Shown: one piece after another, positions 8,527-17,073 of the stretch | Layout of the letters: each line of letters begins with the position of its first letter | Position numbering within the stretch: the stretch's first letter is position 1 | Assembly: GCA_036258795.1 (NCBI GenBank) | Contig: DATACZ010000010.1 | Coordinates: forward strand, 1 to 51,790 | Origin: DATACZ01 sp036258795 | Lineage (GTDB): Bacteria; Actinomycetota; CADDZG01; JAHWKV01 | Length of the DNA: 51,790 nt | Direction: 5' to 3' | Notes under the pieces: generated by a model | Seen by the model: only the letters and a program-made list of their open reading frames with translations | The model's database searches: none | What the model was told of the DNA's origin: nothing | Program-made: the position numbers and the translations under genes

Positions 8527-9048
8527 ATGCACTGGTTGCTCATCGACGTATCAGGTCTTGCCGGAAGGCCGGGGGCCATTCAAGACCTATCCACCGCTGG
8601 GATGATCGGGGGTCTTCGCGGCGGGCTGGGATGGGTCGAAGAAGGCGAACTGGTCAGGGTAGACCTGACATTTGAAAGCTTAAGAGAAGGTGTGCAGGTC
8701 AGCGGCACCGCCGGGGGGCTGCTTCACCTGAACTGCTCCCGATGCTTGGTTGATTACGAGCAGGAATTTGAGCGCAAGCTGGATGAGATCTTCTATTTCG
8801 ACGCCGGCGAAGCGGAGGAGAGGGAAGGATACGAGGTTCACGGGAAGGTAGTGGACCTGGAGCCGATGTTGAGGGATGCCATCGTACTCGGCATCCCCGT
8901 CAAACCTCTTCATGATGTTGACTGTCGAGGGTTGTGTCCTGTCTGCGGGATGGACCTCAACGTCGGGCATTGTGCTCACGGGCGGGGAGAGGTCGACCCA
9001 CGGTGGGCCCCCCTCCGAAAGCTCATGGAGAAGAGCGAAGGCAGCTAG
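8527..9048 (+). CDS. DUF177 (YceD) family protein
   Basis: This 173-residue protein is related to YceD, a small protein almost always encoded just before rpmF and linked to 23S rRNA accumulation in some bacteria and plastids. Visible features are the paired cysteine motif NCSRCL, followed later by CRGLCPVCGMDLNVGHC, typical of the family carboxy terminus and probably metal binding. The adjacent rpmF gene starts 17 bases after its stop. Confidence 0.92.
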   Translation: MHWLLIDVSGLAGRPGAIQDLSTAGMIGGLRGGLGWVEEGELVRVDLTFESLREGVQVSGTAGGLLHLNCSRCLVDYEQEFERKLDEIFYFDAGEAEEREGYEVHGKVVDLEPMLRDAIVLGIPVKPLHDVDCRGLCPVCGMDLNVGHCAHGRGEVDPRWAPLRKLMEKSEGS

Positions 9049-9053
9049 ATGCT

Positions 9054-9060
9054 GGGAGGA
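9054..9060 (+). promoter_or_regulatory. Ribosome-binding site of rpmF
   Basis: GGGAGGA lies five bases before the ATG at 9066. It fixes the rpmF start, although the reading frame stays open further upstream into yceD. Confidence 0.8.
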
Positions 9061-9065
9061 GTTTG

Positions 9066-9242
9066 ATGCCGGTACCGAAGAGAAAGAAATCCAGGTCCAC
9101 CACCAGGCACCGAAGAGCCCATTGGAAGCTCACCGTACCGGGGAAGTCCACATGCCCGCAGTGCCACGCTCCCAAAGCATCCCATCGGGTATGCGGAAAG
9201 TGCGGATTCTACGACGGCCGCGAGGTCGTTGAGGTCGAGTAG
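9066..9242 (+). CDS. rpmF: 50S ribosomal protein L32
   Basis: This 58-residue protein begins MPVPKRKKSRSTTRHRRAHW. The conserved L32 amino terminus is followed by a four-cysteine zinc ribbon: CPQC, then after 9 residues CGKC. The frame is open upstream, but the strong ribosome-binding site and the family alignment set the start at 9066. The yceD-rpmF pair is near-universal. Confidence 0.96.
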   Translation: MPVPKRKKSRSTTRHRRAHWKLTVPGKSTCPQCHAPKASHRVCGKCGFYDGREVVEVE

Positions 9243-9248
9243 AGCGCC

Positions 9249-9950
9249 TTGGGGAATGAACCACTTCCCAACAGGAGTTCCGCGGAGCTAAGGAATCGGC
9301 TGGGCATAGGCTGCGAAACTCCGCAGCTCGATCTGGCCCTGACCCACCGTTCGTATGCGTTTGAGAGCGGCAGGCTCTCCCACAATGAGCGCCTGGAGTT
9401 CTTGGGGGACGCAGTCCTGGGCCTAGTGGTCACGGACCTCATATATCGCTGGTTTCCAGGGCTGAACGAGGGTGAGATGGCCATGTTGAGATCCAGCACC
9501 GTAAACATGCCGGTGCTGGCTGAGATGGCAAGGTCAATCGACCTTGGTTCTTATCTCCTTCTTGGCAAAGGGGAAGAGCTGTCGGGGGGCCGCGACAAGA
9601 CCTCCATACTGGCCGACGCCTTTGAGGCTGTGCTTGGGGCACTGTATGTGGACTGTGGTTGGGAGTATGCCCAGAAGCTGATTGAGCGCCTGTTTGCCGA
9701 CCACATCCGCACGCACGTTGATCAGGGCGTGCTGCGAGACTTCAAGACCAATCTGCAGGAGTTGACCGTTCAGGTTCACGGCACCGTCCCTGAGTACCGG
9801 GTCTCGTGGACGGGGCCAGACCACGCCAAGACCTTCAGAGCCAGCGTCTTCGTCGGCGGAACCGAGCTTGGCGCCGGAGCCGGCAGAAGCAAGAAGGAGG
9901 CGGAGCAGGGGGCCGCCAAGGAAGCGCTACTGCGACTGGCAAAGTCCTGA
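9249..9950 (+). CDS. rnc: Ribonuclease III
   Basis: RNase III cuts double-stranded RNA, including rRNA precursors. The 233-residue protein uses a TTG start seven bases after rpmF. The signature NERLEFLGDAVLGLVV holds catalytic Glu and Asp, and a second acidic cluster is in DKTSILADAFEAVLGALY. A double-stranded-RNA-binding domain occupies about residues 160-233 (FKTNLQELTVQ, AGAGRSKKEAEQGAAKEAL). It belongs to the yceD-rpmF-rnc-mutM-(...)-smc cluster common in Gram-positives. Confidence 0.95.
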   Translation: MGNEPLPNRSSAELRNRLGIGCETPQLDLALTHRSYAFESGRLSHNERLEFLGDAVLGLVVTDLIYRWFPGLNEGEMAMLRSSTVNMPVLAEMARSIDLGSYLLLGKGEELSGGRDKTSILADAFEAVLGALYVDCGWEYAQKLIERLFADHIRTHVDQGVLRDFKTNLQELTVQVHGTVPEYRVSWTGPDHAKTFRASVFVGGTELGAGAGRSKKEAEQGAAKEALLRLAKS

Positions 9951-9953
9951 TCT

Positions 9954-10799
9954 GTGCCGGAGCTCCCGGAGGTTGAGGTCGTCCGACGAGACCTGGAGAA
10001 GGAGATCCTCGACAGGAAGATCCGAACCGCTGAGGTGCGGAGCACGAAAAATGCCATGCGCATCATCCGTCGTCATCGCAGGCGCAAGGAGTTCGAGGAC
10101 GCGTTGGCGGGCCGCAAAATCGCCAAAATCGACCGGCGTGGCAAGTACCTGCTCCTTTATTTGGACAACGGCACCATCCTGGTGGCTCACCTTGGGATGT
10201 CGGGGCAGTTGATCCTGTCCCGGGCAACGCTGCCAATGGAAAACCACACCCACGTGGTGCTCGACTTGGGTGCCGGAGACCAGCTCCGCTACATCGATCC
10301 ACGCAGCTTTGGAGAGATGTTCGTCGCCACCCCATCCGAGATGGGTCAGGTAACGGAGCTGCAGAAGCTGGGGCTGGATCCGCTGGAGCAACCACTGACC
10401 TGGCAGTACTTCTCCGAGACCCTCATGCTACGTAGGACGAAGCTCAAGGCTCTGCTCATGGATCAACGGTTCATCTCCGGAATAGGCAACATCTACTCCG
10501 ACGAGATCCTCTTTGCTGCCGGTTTGCGGCACGACCGGCCCTCGGAGACATTAGGCCCCTCCGAGGTGCGCAGGCTGTATCGAGCGATCCAGGACACCTT
10601 GCAGGAGGCCATCCGGCATCGGGGCACCTCCACCGAGGACGAGCAGTACCGGGATCTGTACGGGGACAAGGGGCAGTTTCAACAGTTCCTCAAGGTCTAC
10701 CAGCGGGAGGGACAGGCCTGCCACCGGTGCCGGACACCCATCGAGAGGGCCCGCTGGAGCAACCGCTCGACCTATTACTGCCCACAGTGCCAGGTATGA
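9954..10799 (+). CDS. mutM: Formamidopyrimidine-DNA glycosylase
   Basis: This is the bifunctional base-excision enzyme that removes 8-oxoguanine and formamidopyrimidines. After the GTG start the sequence is PELPEVEVVRR, with the catalytic Pro2 and Glu3. A lysine in DRRGKYLLL, the HLGMSGQL segment, and the helix-two-turn-helix SGIGNIYSDEILFAAGLRHDR are present. The carboxy terminus has the FPG zinc finger CHRC...CPQC. The 281-residue length is normal. It overlaps the next gene by four bases (ATGA). Confidence 0.95.
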   Translation: MPELPEVEVVRRDLEKEILDRKIRTAEVRSTKNAMRIIRRHRRRKEFEDALAGRKIAKIDRRGKYLLLYLDNGTILVAHLGMSGQLILSRATLPMENHTHVVLDLGAGDQLRYIDPRSFGEMFVATPSEMGQVTELQKLGLDPLEQPLTWQYFSETLMLRRTKLKALLMDQRFISGIGNIYSDEILFAAGLRHDRPSETLGPSEVRRLYRAIQDTLQEAIRHRGTSTEDEQYRDLYGDKGQFQQFLKVYQREGQACHRCRTPIERARWSNRSTYYCPQCQV

Positions 10800-11518
10800 A
10801 CTTTCGGACCGAGGCCACCAAGCTGAAAACAGAAGCTCCCTCGAAGGGAGAAGAGCTATACGTGAGAGCGGAGGTGGAGATACCCGGCGAGCGGGTGCAG
10901 CCGTCCGTTTTGCTTACCCACGGAGCGGGCGGGAATCTTCACACGCCGGGGCTCAAGGCATTGTCGGCAGGTCTAGCCGAGGCCGGACATTTGGTCCTAA
11001 GAGCCGATCTTCCATACCTGGCCGCCGGAAGGAAAACCCGTCCGGCAGCAGAGAAAAGCGTTGACGGTTTCATAGCTCTGGCAGACGATGCCCGGCAGAA
11101 GTTCGGTCCCGAAGATGCCTGGGTATTCGGTGGAAGGTCATATGGAGGGCGGGTTGCCTCTATGGCGGTTGCATCTGGGCTCCAGGCGGCGGGCCTTCTC
11201 TTGTACTCCTATCCCCTCCACCGCCCGGGGAAGAAAAGTGAGCTCCGCGTCCAGCACTGGCCCAAGGTAAACGTGCCAAGCCTTTTTCTCGAAGGCACTC
11301 GAGATCCGTTCTGCGACCTGGAGCTGCTACGCAAGCACCTGGGCTCCTTGGGTGCCCCGGCGACGGTTCACGTCATTCCCGGAGCCGAGCACACGCTGAA
11401 GGTGCCTGCGGCCCATGCTGAGAGCGGCAAGGCGCAGTCCGAGGAGGTCACCGTCAAATCACTAATTCCGGTGGTCACGGATTGGCTCCGCACCTTGGCT
11501 CAAAAAGGGCCTCACTAA
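10796..11518 (+). CDS. Alpha/beta-hydrolase family protein (dienelactone hydrolase/KANL3-Tex30-like)
   Basis: Starting at the ATG that overlaps the mutM stop gives 240 residues, beginning MNFRTEATKL. The pattern is an alpha/beta hydrolase: LLTHGAGGNLHTPGL (oxyanion region), a nucleophile elbow GRSYGGRVA with Ser in G-x-S-x-G context, EGTRDPFCD (acid strand) and PGAEHTLK with the likely catalytic His. This matches the small KANL3/Tex30-type hydrolases of unknown substrate. The last 44 bases overlap the convergent membrane-protein pseudogene. Confidence 0.82.
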   Translation: MNFRTEATKLKTEAPSKGEELYVRAEVEIPGERVQPSVLLTHGAGGNLHTPGLKALSAGLAEAGHLVLRADLPYLAAGRKTRPAAEKSVDGFIALADDARQKFGPEDAWVFGGRSYGGRVASMAVASGLQAAGLLLYSYPLHRPGKKSELRVQHWPKVNVPSLFLEGTRDPFCDLELLRKHLGSLGAPATVHVIPGAEHTLKVPAAHAESGKAQSEEVTVKSLIPVVTDWLRTLAQKGPH

Positions 11519-12192
11519 GGTTCAGCGGAGCTGGGAGGCCTCCCTGCCGCGTACGGGGTCTGAGGATTGCGCTCGCCAGCGCATAGCCGAGCCAGGCCAC
11601 AGCTATCCCGACTGGGATCGCCGCAAGCCGCTGAATCGCGTGCGGGAGCAGCGCAGCCGCGGGGGTCAACACGGCGGCGATGGCAAGCAGGCCGGCCGGC
11701 CAGCGTGGCAGGATGCCGGCGCGGAGCGTAGCGATGCCAAACAGCAGGCCGCCGAGCATATACGGGATCCCGACCCCGAGGGTAAAGAGCGCTGGGAGGG
11801 CTCCGAGGTTGACCTCGCTGGCGCGCCCGGCGGCGAGGGTTCCCAGGGCGCCGTCAACAAACTCCGGCGCCGTGGTCGCCAACGGCGGAAAGATAAAGGC
11901 TTCGGCGAAAAACAAAGGCCGTCTGGAGCCACCTTGAGATGGTCAACAGGAGAAAACCGGCCAGACCGAGCCAACCGACCCTTTCCACTTGCCTGGCGTA
12001 GAGCCCCGTAAAGCCAATGAGAAAAAAGAGGCACATGACCGTCTTCAGGGCGGTGATGATTGCCCATGCGCTGGTGGTGACTGACGATACAACGTCAGGT
12101 GGATGGATCGGTTGAATGCCCGCGAAAATGATCCCTGCCGCCATGGCTGCTAAACCGGTCCACCGGATGAGGCTCGACCCTGTAAGCTTCAT
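11475..12192 (-). pseudogene. Multi-pass membrane protein gene interrupted by a one-base frameshift
   Basis: Two minus-strand frames together encode one protein. The first, from ATG at 12192, reads MKLTGSSLIRWTGLAAMAAG through TGLYARQVERVGWLGLAGFLL to QTAFVF. The second continues AEAFIFPPLATTAPEF and runs to the stop at 11475. The join is at a run of five T on the coding strand (11908-11912); removing one T restores a continuous frame of about 238 residues with some six hydrophobic segments (PYMLGGLLFGIATLRAGILP, WPAGLLAIAAVL). It resembles an actinobacterial hypothetical integral membrane family. It lies 10 bases behind apgM in the same direction. It could be a true pseudogene, phase variation or a homopolymer sequencing error. 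Confidence 0.78.
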
Positions 12193-12202
12193 TTGGCTCG
12201 AC

Positions 12203-13402
12203 TTAGGCTCCGTATGTAATCAAGCGGCCGCTGGAGGCAAGGATCAGCGCCATCAGCTCTTTTGCCATCCTGTGCCCGAAGGCGCCCGCCCGGGCAGCTT
12301 CCTCGTTGAAGTAGCACACGGAATCCATCCCTACCTGGGAGCCCCAAAGAATGAAGGGCACCGGGTGCCAGGAGTGGCGCATCAGCTGGCTGGGGGTGCT
12401 GTGGTCCCCGGTGACGCAAATGACTTCAGGGTTCAGCGCCCGAATGGCGGGGATGGTCGCGTCGACGCGTTCAATCTCCAGGCACTTTCGCTCGAAGTCG
12501 CCGTCCTCACCGGCGGCATCGGTGCCCTTGAGATGCAGGTAAAAGAAGTCGTACTGGTCCCAGGAACTGTGGAGCTCCTCGACCGCTTCGATCCAGCCGG
12601 CCACCGGAGGCGGGGTCTCCATGCCGACTATCTTTGCCAGGCCCAGGTACATAGGGTAGCTGGCAATTCCTCTCGCCCGTAGGCCGTAACGCTCGGGGAA
12701 CCTTGGCAGTCCACGTTGCGTGTCGAATCCTCTGAGCAAGATGAAGTTGGCCGGCTCGTCCTTCAGGATGATGCGTACCTGGGCTAGGAGCTTCTCCACC
12801 AGATCCGCCGTCCTCACGGCCTGCTCGGCAAGAGGTGCCGGGTCGTGCGGTACCAAACCCAGGATCTGGGGGTCGGTGTCCCTGATCATCGGGGAGAGGG
12901 CGTCTCCCTTAAGAATCAGCACCGCCCTGTGGTCGCGCTCGGTGTAGAACAGGGCCGAGACTCCCTCCTCCAGCTGAACCGCGGCATTGATTTGCGCGCA
13001 CAACCTCCGGTTGACCTCGGTGGTGATGCGACCCGCCCGGCGGTCCACCACCCGTCCCATGGCGTCCACGGTGCAGAAGTTTGCCCGGGCGGCTATCTCT
13101 CCCGGTTTGAGCTCAATGCCGATTCCGGCAGCGGACAAAGCGCCACGGCCCAAGGTGTACTCAATCGGGTCGTAGCCGAAAAGGGCCAGGTGCCCGGCCC
13201 CGCTTCCCGGGGTGATGCCCGGGGCCACCATCGTGAGCAGTCCCGATGAGCCCTCGGCGGCGAGCTGGTCCAGGTTCGGAATCTTGGCTTCAGTGAGCTC
13301 CGAGCCTCTCTCCGAGCTGCGGAAGCCTCCGAGACCGTCCATGACGATGAGAACCATCTTCGCCTCGGTCCGGCGAACGAGAGTTGGGACAAGTTCTTCC
13401 AT
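12203..13402 (-). CDS. apgM: 2,3-bisphosphoglycerate-independent phosphoglycerate mutase, archaeal type
   Basis: This 399-residue enzyme interconverts 3- and 2-phosphoglycerate in glycolysis and gluconeogenesis. It is the compact archaeal-type (ApgM) member of the alkaline phosphatase superfamily, not the roughly 510-residue GpmI. Motifs are LIVMDGLGGF (metal Asp), ITPGSGAGHLALFGYDP (catalytic Ser context), ARANFCTVD, FYLHLKGTDAAGEDGD (metal Asp/His) and VTGDHSTP. ATG at 13402 begins MEELVPTLVRRTEAKMV; a later ATG (MVLIVMDGL) would remove the first 15 residues. It is divergent from smc across 155 bases. Confidence 0.93.
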   Translation of the reverse strand: MEELVPTLVRRTEAKMVLIVMDGLGGFRSSERGSELTEAKIPNLDQLAAEGSSGLLTMVAPGITPGSGAGHLALFGYDPIEYTLGRGALSAAGIGIELKPGEIAARANFCTVDAMGRVVDRRAGRITTEVNRRLCAQINAAVQLEEGVSALFYTERDHRAVLILKGDALSPMIRDTDPQILGLVPHDPAPLAEQAVRTADLVEKLLAQVRIILKDEPANFILLRGFDTQRGLPRFPERYGLRARGIASYPMYLGLAKIVGMETPPPVAGWIEAVEELHSSWDQYDFFYLHLKGTDAAGEDGDFERKCLEIERVDATIPAIRALNPEVICVTGDHSTPSQLMRHSWHPVPFILWGSQVGMDSVCYFNEEAARAGAFGHRMAKELMALILASSGRLITYGA

Positions 13403-13557
13403 GCCGCAACTATATGGTCACGGGCAGCCTTCAGAGCAAGAAGATCTGTAAACAGCTGATTAAGGATTGGCTAATTGACCGTTGGGTGGTTCGGTCCGGC
13501 AAGACGGAGCATTTCCTTCGACCCGCTGGCAAGCCCTGCTAACATCGAGGCCCACTG

Positions 13558-16500
13558 ATGTTCCTCAAATCACTGGTCCTTCGCGGCTTCAAGTCGTTTG
13601 CGGAGAGGACCCCTCTCACCTTCGAACCTGGAATCAGCGTGGTGGTCGGTCCCAACGGCAGTGGCAAGTCCAACGTCGTGGACGCCATCTGCTGGGTGCT
13701 GGGAGAGCAGGGTCCTGCCGCGCTGCGCGGCGGAAGGATGGAGGATGTCATCTTCGCCGGCTCGGGAACCAAGCCCGCGCTCGGCATGGCAGAGGTGCGG
13801 TTGACAATCGACAACTCCGCGGGGCTCCTGCCCGTCGAGTTCAGTGAGGTCACAATCTCCCGCACGCTCTTCCGGTCTGGCGACAGTGAATACCAGCTGA
13901 ACGGATCCAGCTGCCGGCTCCTGGACATCCAGGAACTCCTATCGGACGCGGGCGTGGGGCGTGAGCAACACATCATCGTGGGGCAGGGCAGGCTGGACGA
14001 GGTCTTGAGCGCCGACCCTCAGCAAATGCGCCTGATCGTCGAGGAAGCCGCCGGCGTCGGAAAGCACCGGCGCCGTAAGGAACGGGCTCTCAGGAAGATC
14101 GCATCCGCCGAAGCCAACCTCGTCCACCTGGGGGACCTGCTGGCGGAGGTTCGACGGCAGCTCAAACCCCTCGAGCAGCAGGCCGAGATGGCTCAGCGTC
14201 ATCATCAGCTCGATCGGGAGCTCCGCCAGGTCCGTCTAATCCTGGATTCAAGGCGTCTGGCGGAGGTCATCTCCTCGCTAAAGCCTTTCGACAACGATCT
14301 TCAGGCCCAGGTCTCCCACAGGGAACTGGAGCTATCCCGTGTCGACGCCAGGCTGGCGGAGTGCGAGGCCCGCAGGCAGCAGACCCATGCTTTAGCCGCC
14401 AGAAGAAGGGAGGTGGAGTGGCGCCTAACGGCAAGCTCCGAACGGCTCGCGGCCTTGAAACGCCTGGCGGATGAGAGGGTGCGGGCCCTGAAAGCCGAGC
14501 TCTCAGCCACCAACGAGGCGGCTGGAGAAGCCCACATCGCCGAGCTGGCTCGGCAGCTGGATGAGAGCCGCGCGGAAAGGCTTGTGGCGATGGAGGCGGA
14601 GGCGGCCCAGAAGGAGTCTGCCGACATGGCGTTGCATGTGCTGGAGAAAGCTAGGGAGGCGGCCGCGGTGACCCGGCAAGCCCTGGCCGAGCAGCGGGAG
14701 GCCAGCGCTGCCCTTGCTGAGGAGGTACACCGCCTGGGGTCGGAGCTGGCCTCGATAGAGGCGCTGTCGCGCTCCACCGAGCTGGAACGGGCTCGCCAGG
14801 TGGAGCGGCTAAGCGAGGACGAACGGAAACTAAACGACGCTCGCGAGCGGCAGGTCGTGACACGTGAAGCGGTCAGTGACCTCATTGCCCAGCAGGAGGT
14901 TCTTCGAGGAAGGGCCAGGAGCGGCCAGGAAAGCCTGCGACGGTTGGAACAGCGCCGTTCCGCTCTCCTCGATGAGATTAGAGACGCCGAGCGGCAGGCT
15001 GCTCACGCCAGGGCCCGCAAGGAAGTGATGTCCGGCAAGGCCTCCGCCGAAGCGGCCCGCCTTGCCGTCCTGAACAGGCCTGAGGGACGGCTGGCCATAC
15101 TGAGCAATCTTGTGGATCTTCCGGGCAGGCGCCGGCGGGCGCTCGAGTCCTTTTTAGGACCGCTCGACGCGGTGTTGGTCGCAGCCGATCGGGCGGCGGC
15201 AACCGAGGTCCTGACCGAGGAAGCCTCCGCCGAACCGCTGGTGGTCCTTGTGGCCGAGGGCTCGGCCGCCGTAGTTGACGGAGCCGAGGCCCTTTTATCC
15301 GGGGCTCAAAGTGCCGATTCCAGGGCAATGCCGGCCTTGGGCGACATTTATCTGGCACCTTCGGTGCAAGATGCGGTATCGCTGGCGGAAAAGCACCGCC
15401 ACGCGGTGTTCGTAACCGCAGATGGAGCCGTCGCCGCGGGAGGCCTGGTGTTGAGGAGGCCAGGCGTCACCACCCCGTTCCTGGAGGAGCTCGAGCTGCG
15501 CCTGGTGGCGCTGAATTCCGAGCTTCGCAAGCTGGACGACTCCCTGCAGTCCTCCCGGGCCGGCGTAGAGGAAGCTCGGGATGATGCCAGCCGTATGGAG
15601 GCCCAGCTGGCCTTGGAGTCAGAGAGGGCCCGGCTCGCGGAGCTGGAGGCCCACTCCATGCAGATGAGGATTGCGGAGTGCAGAGAGGCGATCCGTCTGA
15701 TCGATGACTCGCTGGCGCCTCTGTCGGATCGGCGGCTAAGCCTCACCCGGGAGCTTTCCGAGGCGCGGGCCGTCAAGGCCTCGTCCGACGCCGAGCTCGA
15801 TCATCTCGAGGTAAAGCACGCCGCGGCCATAGCGGGCGTCGATGAAGCCACGTCGGAGTGGGACGTCTGCCGAATGGCGAATGGTCAGGCGGCTGAACGC
15901 ACCCGCTTGCTTGACGAGCGCCTGGAAGCACTCGAGGCCCGTATGTCAAAGGCCGCGCAGTCTCTGACCGGGGTCTCTGATAAAAGAGCCATCCTGGCGG
16001 GTGCGATGGACCAGGCTTCGTGGGTGTCCGAAGTTGCAGATCATGCCAGGGTAGCCGTTACCTTGTGGGCCGGCGAGGCGGCAACCGTCCACCAGGCTAC
16101 GCTGGCCCTTGTGACCGAGGTGGAGGGCCAAGTCGCGGAGCTCAAATCCGAGAGGAGCGTGTTGGCCGCCGATCTGGAGGAGCGCAGAAGCCGGGCCACG
16201 CACCAGAACCTGGCCAGAAGTGAGCTTCAGGTGAAACGGCGAATCATGGAGGCCGGGATTCGAGAGGAGTGGCAGGTGGTGCCGGAGCAGCTCCTGGCCA
16301 GATTTGATTCCGGATCCGAGCCGGGAAGCGAGCCCGCCTTCCTCGGCGATCTGGAAGACGGGCTGGAGCAGCTTATGCAGCTGGACGAGCTCAGCCTGGA
16401 AGCACGGAAGTCGCGGCTCGAGCGCCAGCTTGCCGGTATGGGCAGCGTCAACCCGCTTGCGGCCAGGGAAGCCGAGGCATTGGGGGAGAGGGCCTCCTTC

Positions 16501-17046
16501 CTGTCTTCGCAGATCGACGACGTCCAGAACAGCCGCAGGGACCTGTTGAAGGTCGTGGAGTCGGTTGACGAGAAAATCAAGGATCTTTTTGCATCCGCGT
16601 ATGCCGACGTGTCGGTGGAGTTCGAGAGGCTGTTCCAAGTGTTGTTTCCGAGAGGCAAGGGGGCCCTCCGGCTAACCGACCCTGACGACTTGCTGGGCTC
16701 AGGAGTGGAGGTTGAAGCTGGTCCCACCGGGCGAAGCCTGAAGCGCCTATCTCTGCTGTCGGGAGGAGAGCGGGCGCTGTCCGCGCTGGCGGTGCTTTTC
16801 GCCATCTTCAGGGCCAGGCCATCTCCCTTCTACATCCTGGACGAGGTTGAGGCTGCTCTGGACGACGTGAACCTTCACCGGTTTCTCGAGCTCTTGAGGG
16901 AGTTCAGGGACTCATCCCAGCTGCTGGTGGTCACTCATCAGAAAAGGACGATGGAGGTCGCAGACGTCCTCTACGGAGTCTCGATCCGGCCTGATGGAGT
17001 GTCCAAGGTCATCTCGGAGCGGTTATCCGAGCTCTTCCCCGCTTGA
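13558..17046 (+). CDS. smc: Chromosome segregation protein SMC
   Basis: SMC is the core ATPase of the bacterial condensin, which organises and segregates the chromosome with ScpA and ScpB. The 1162-residue protein has Walker A GPNGSGKS at residues 31-38, a long coiled coil, a hinge at about residues 500-650 (LSNLVDLPGRRRRALESFLG, DAVLVAAD), a second coiled coil, and the carboxy head with the signature LSGGERALSALAVLFAI and Walker B FYILDEVEAALDD. It is followed 27 bases later by ftsY, the usual smc-ftsY order. Confidence 0.97.
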   Translation: MFLKSLVLRGFKSFAERTPLTFEPGISVVVGPNGSGKSNVVDAICWVLGEQGPAALRGGRMEDVIFAGSGTKPALGMAEVRLTIDNSAGLLPVEFSEVTISRTLFRSGDSEYQLNGSSCRLLDIQELLSDAGVGREQHIIVGQGRLDEVLSADPQQMRLIVEEAAGVGKHRRRKERALRKIASAEANLVHLGDLLAEVRRQLKPLEQQAEMAQRHHQLDRELRQVRLILDSRRLAEVISSLKPFDNDLQAQVSHRELELSRVDARLAECEARRQQTHALAARRREVEWRLTASSERLAALKRLADERVRALKAELSATNEAAGEAHIAELARQLDESRAERLVAMEAEAAQKESADMALHVLEKAREAAAVTRQALAEQREASAALAEEVHRLGSELASIEALSRSTELERARQVERLSEDERKLNDARERQVVTREAVSDLIAQQEVLRGRARSGQESLRRLEQRRSALLDEIRDAERQAAHARARKEVMSGKASAEAARLAVLNRPEGRLAILSNLVDLPGRRRRALESFLGPLDAVLVAADRAAATEVLTEEASAEPLVVLVAEGSAAVVDGAEALLSGAQSADSRAMPALGDIYLAPSVQDAVSLAEKHRHAVFVTADGAVAAGGLVLRRPGVTTPFLEELELRLVALNSELRKLDDSLQSSRAGVEEARDDASRMEAQLALESERARLAELEAHSMQMRIAECREAIRLIDDSLAPLSDRRLSLTRELSEARAVKASSDAELDHLEVKHAAAIAGVDEATSEWDVCRMANGQAAERTRLLDERLEALEARMSKAAQSLTGVSDKRAILAGAMDQASWVSEVADHARVAVTLWAGEAATVHQATLALVTEVEGQVAELKSERSVLAADLEERRSRATHQNLARSELQVKRRIMEAGIREEWQVVPEQLLARFDSGSEPGSEPAFLGDLEDGLEQLMQLDELSLEARKSRLERQLAGMGSVNPLAAREAEALGERASFLSSQIDDVQNSRRDLLKVVESVDEKIKDLFASAYADVSVEFERLFQVLFPRGKGALRLTDPDDLLGSGVEVEAGPTGRSLKRLSLLSGGERALSALAVLFAIFRARPSPFYILDEVEAALDDVNLHRFLELLREFRDSSQLLVVTHQKRTMEVADVLYGVSIRPDGVSKVISERLSELFPA

Positions 17047-17073
17047 TGCAGCTGTCCGCGGCCTAACAAAGTC

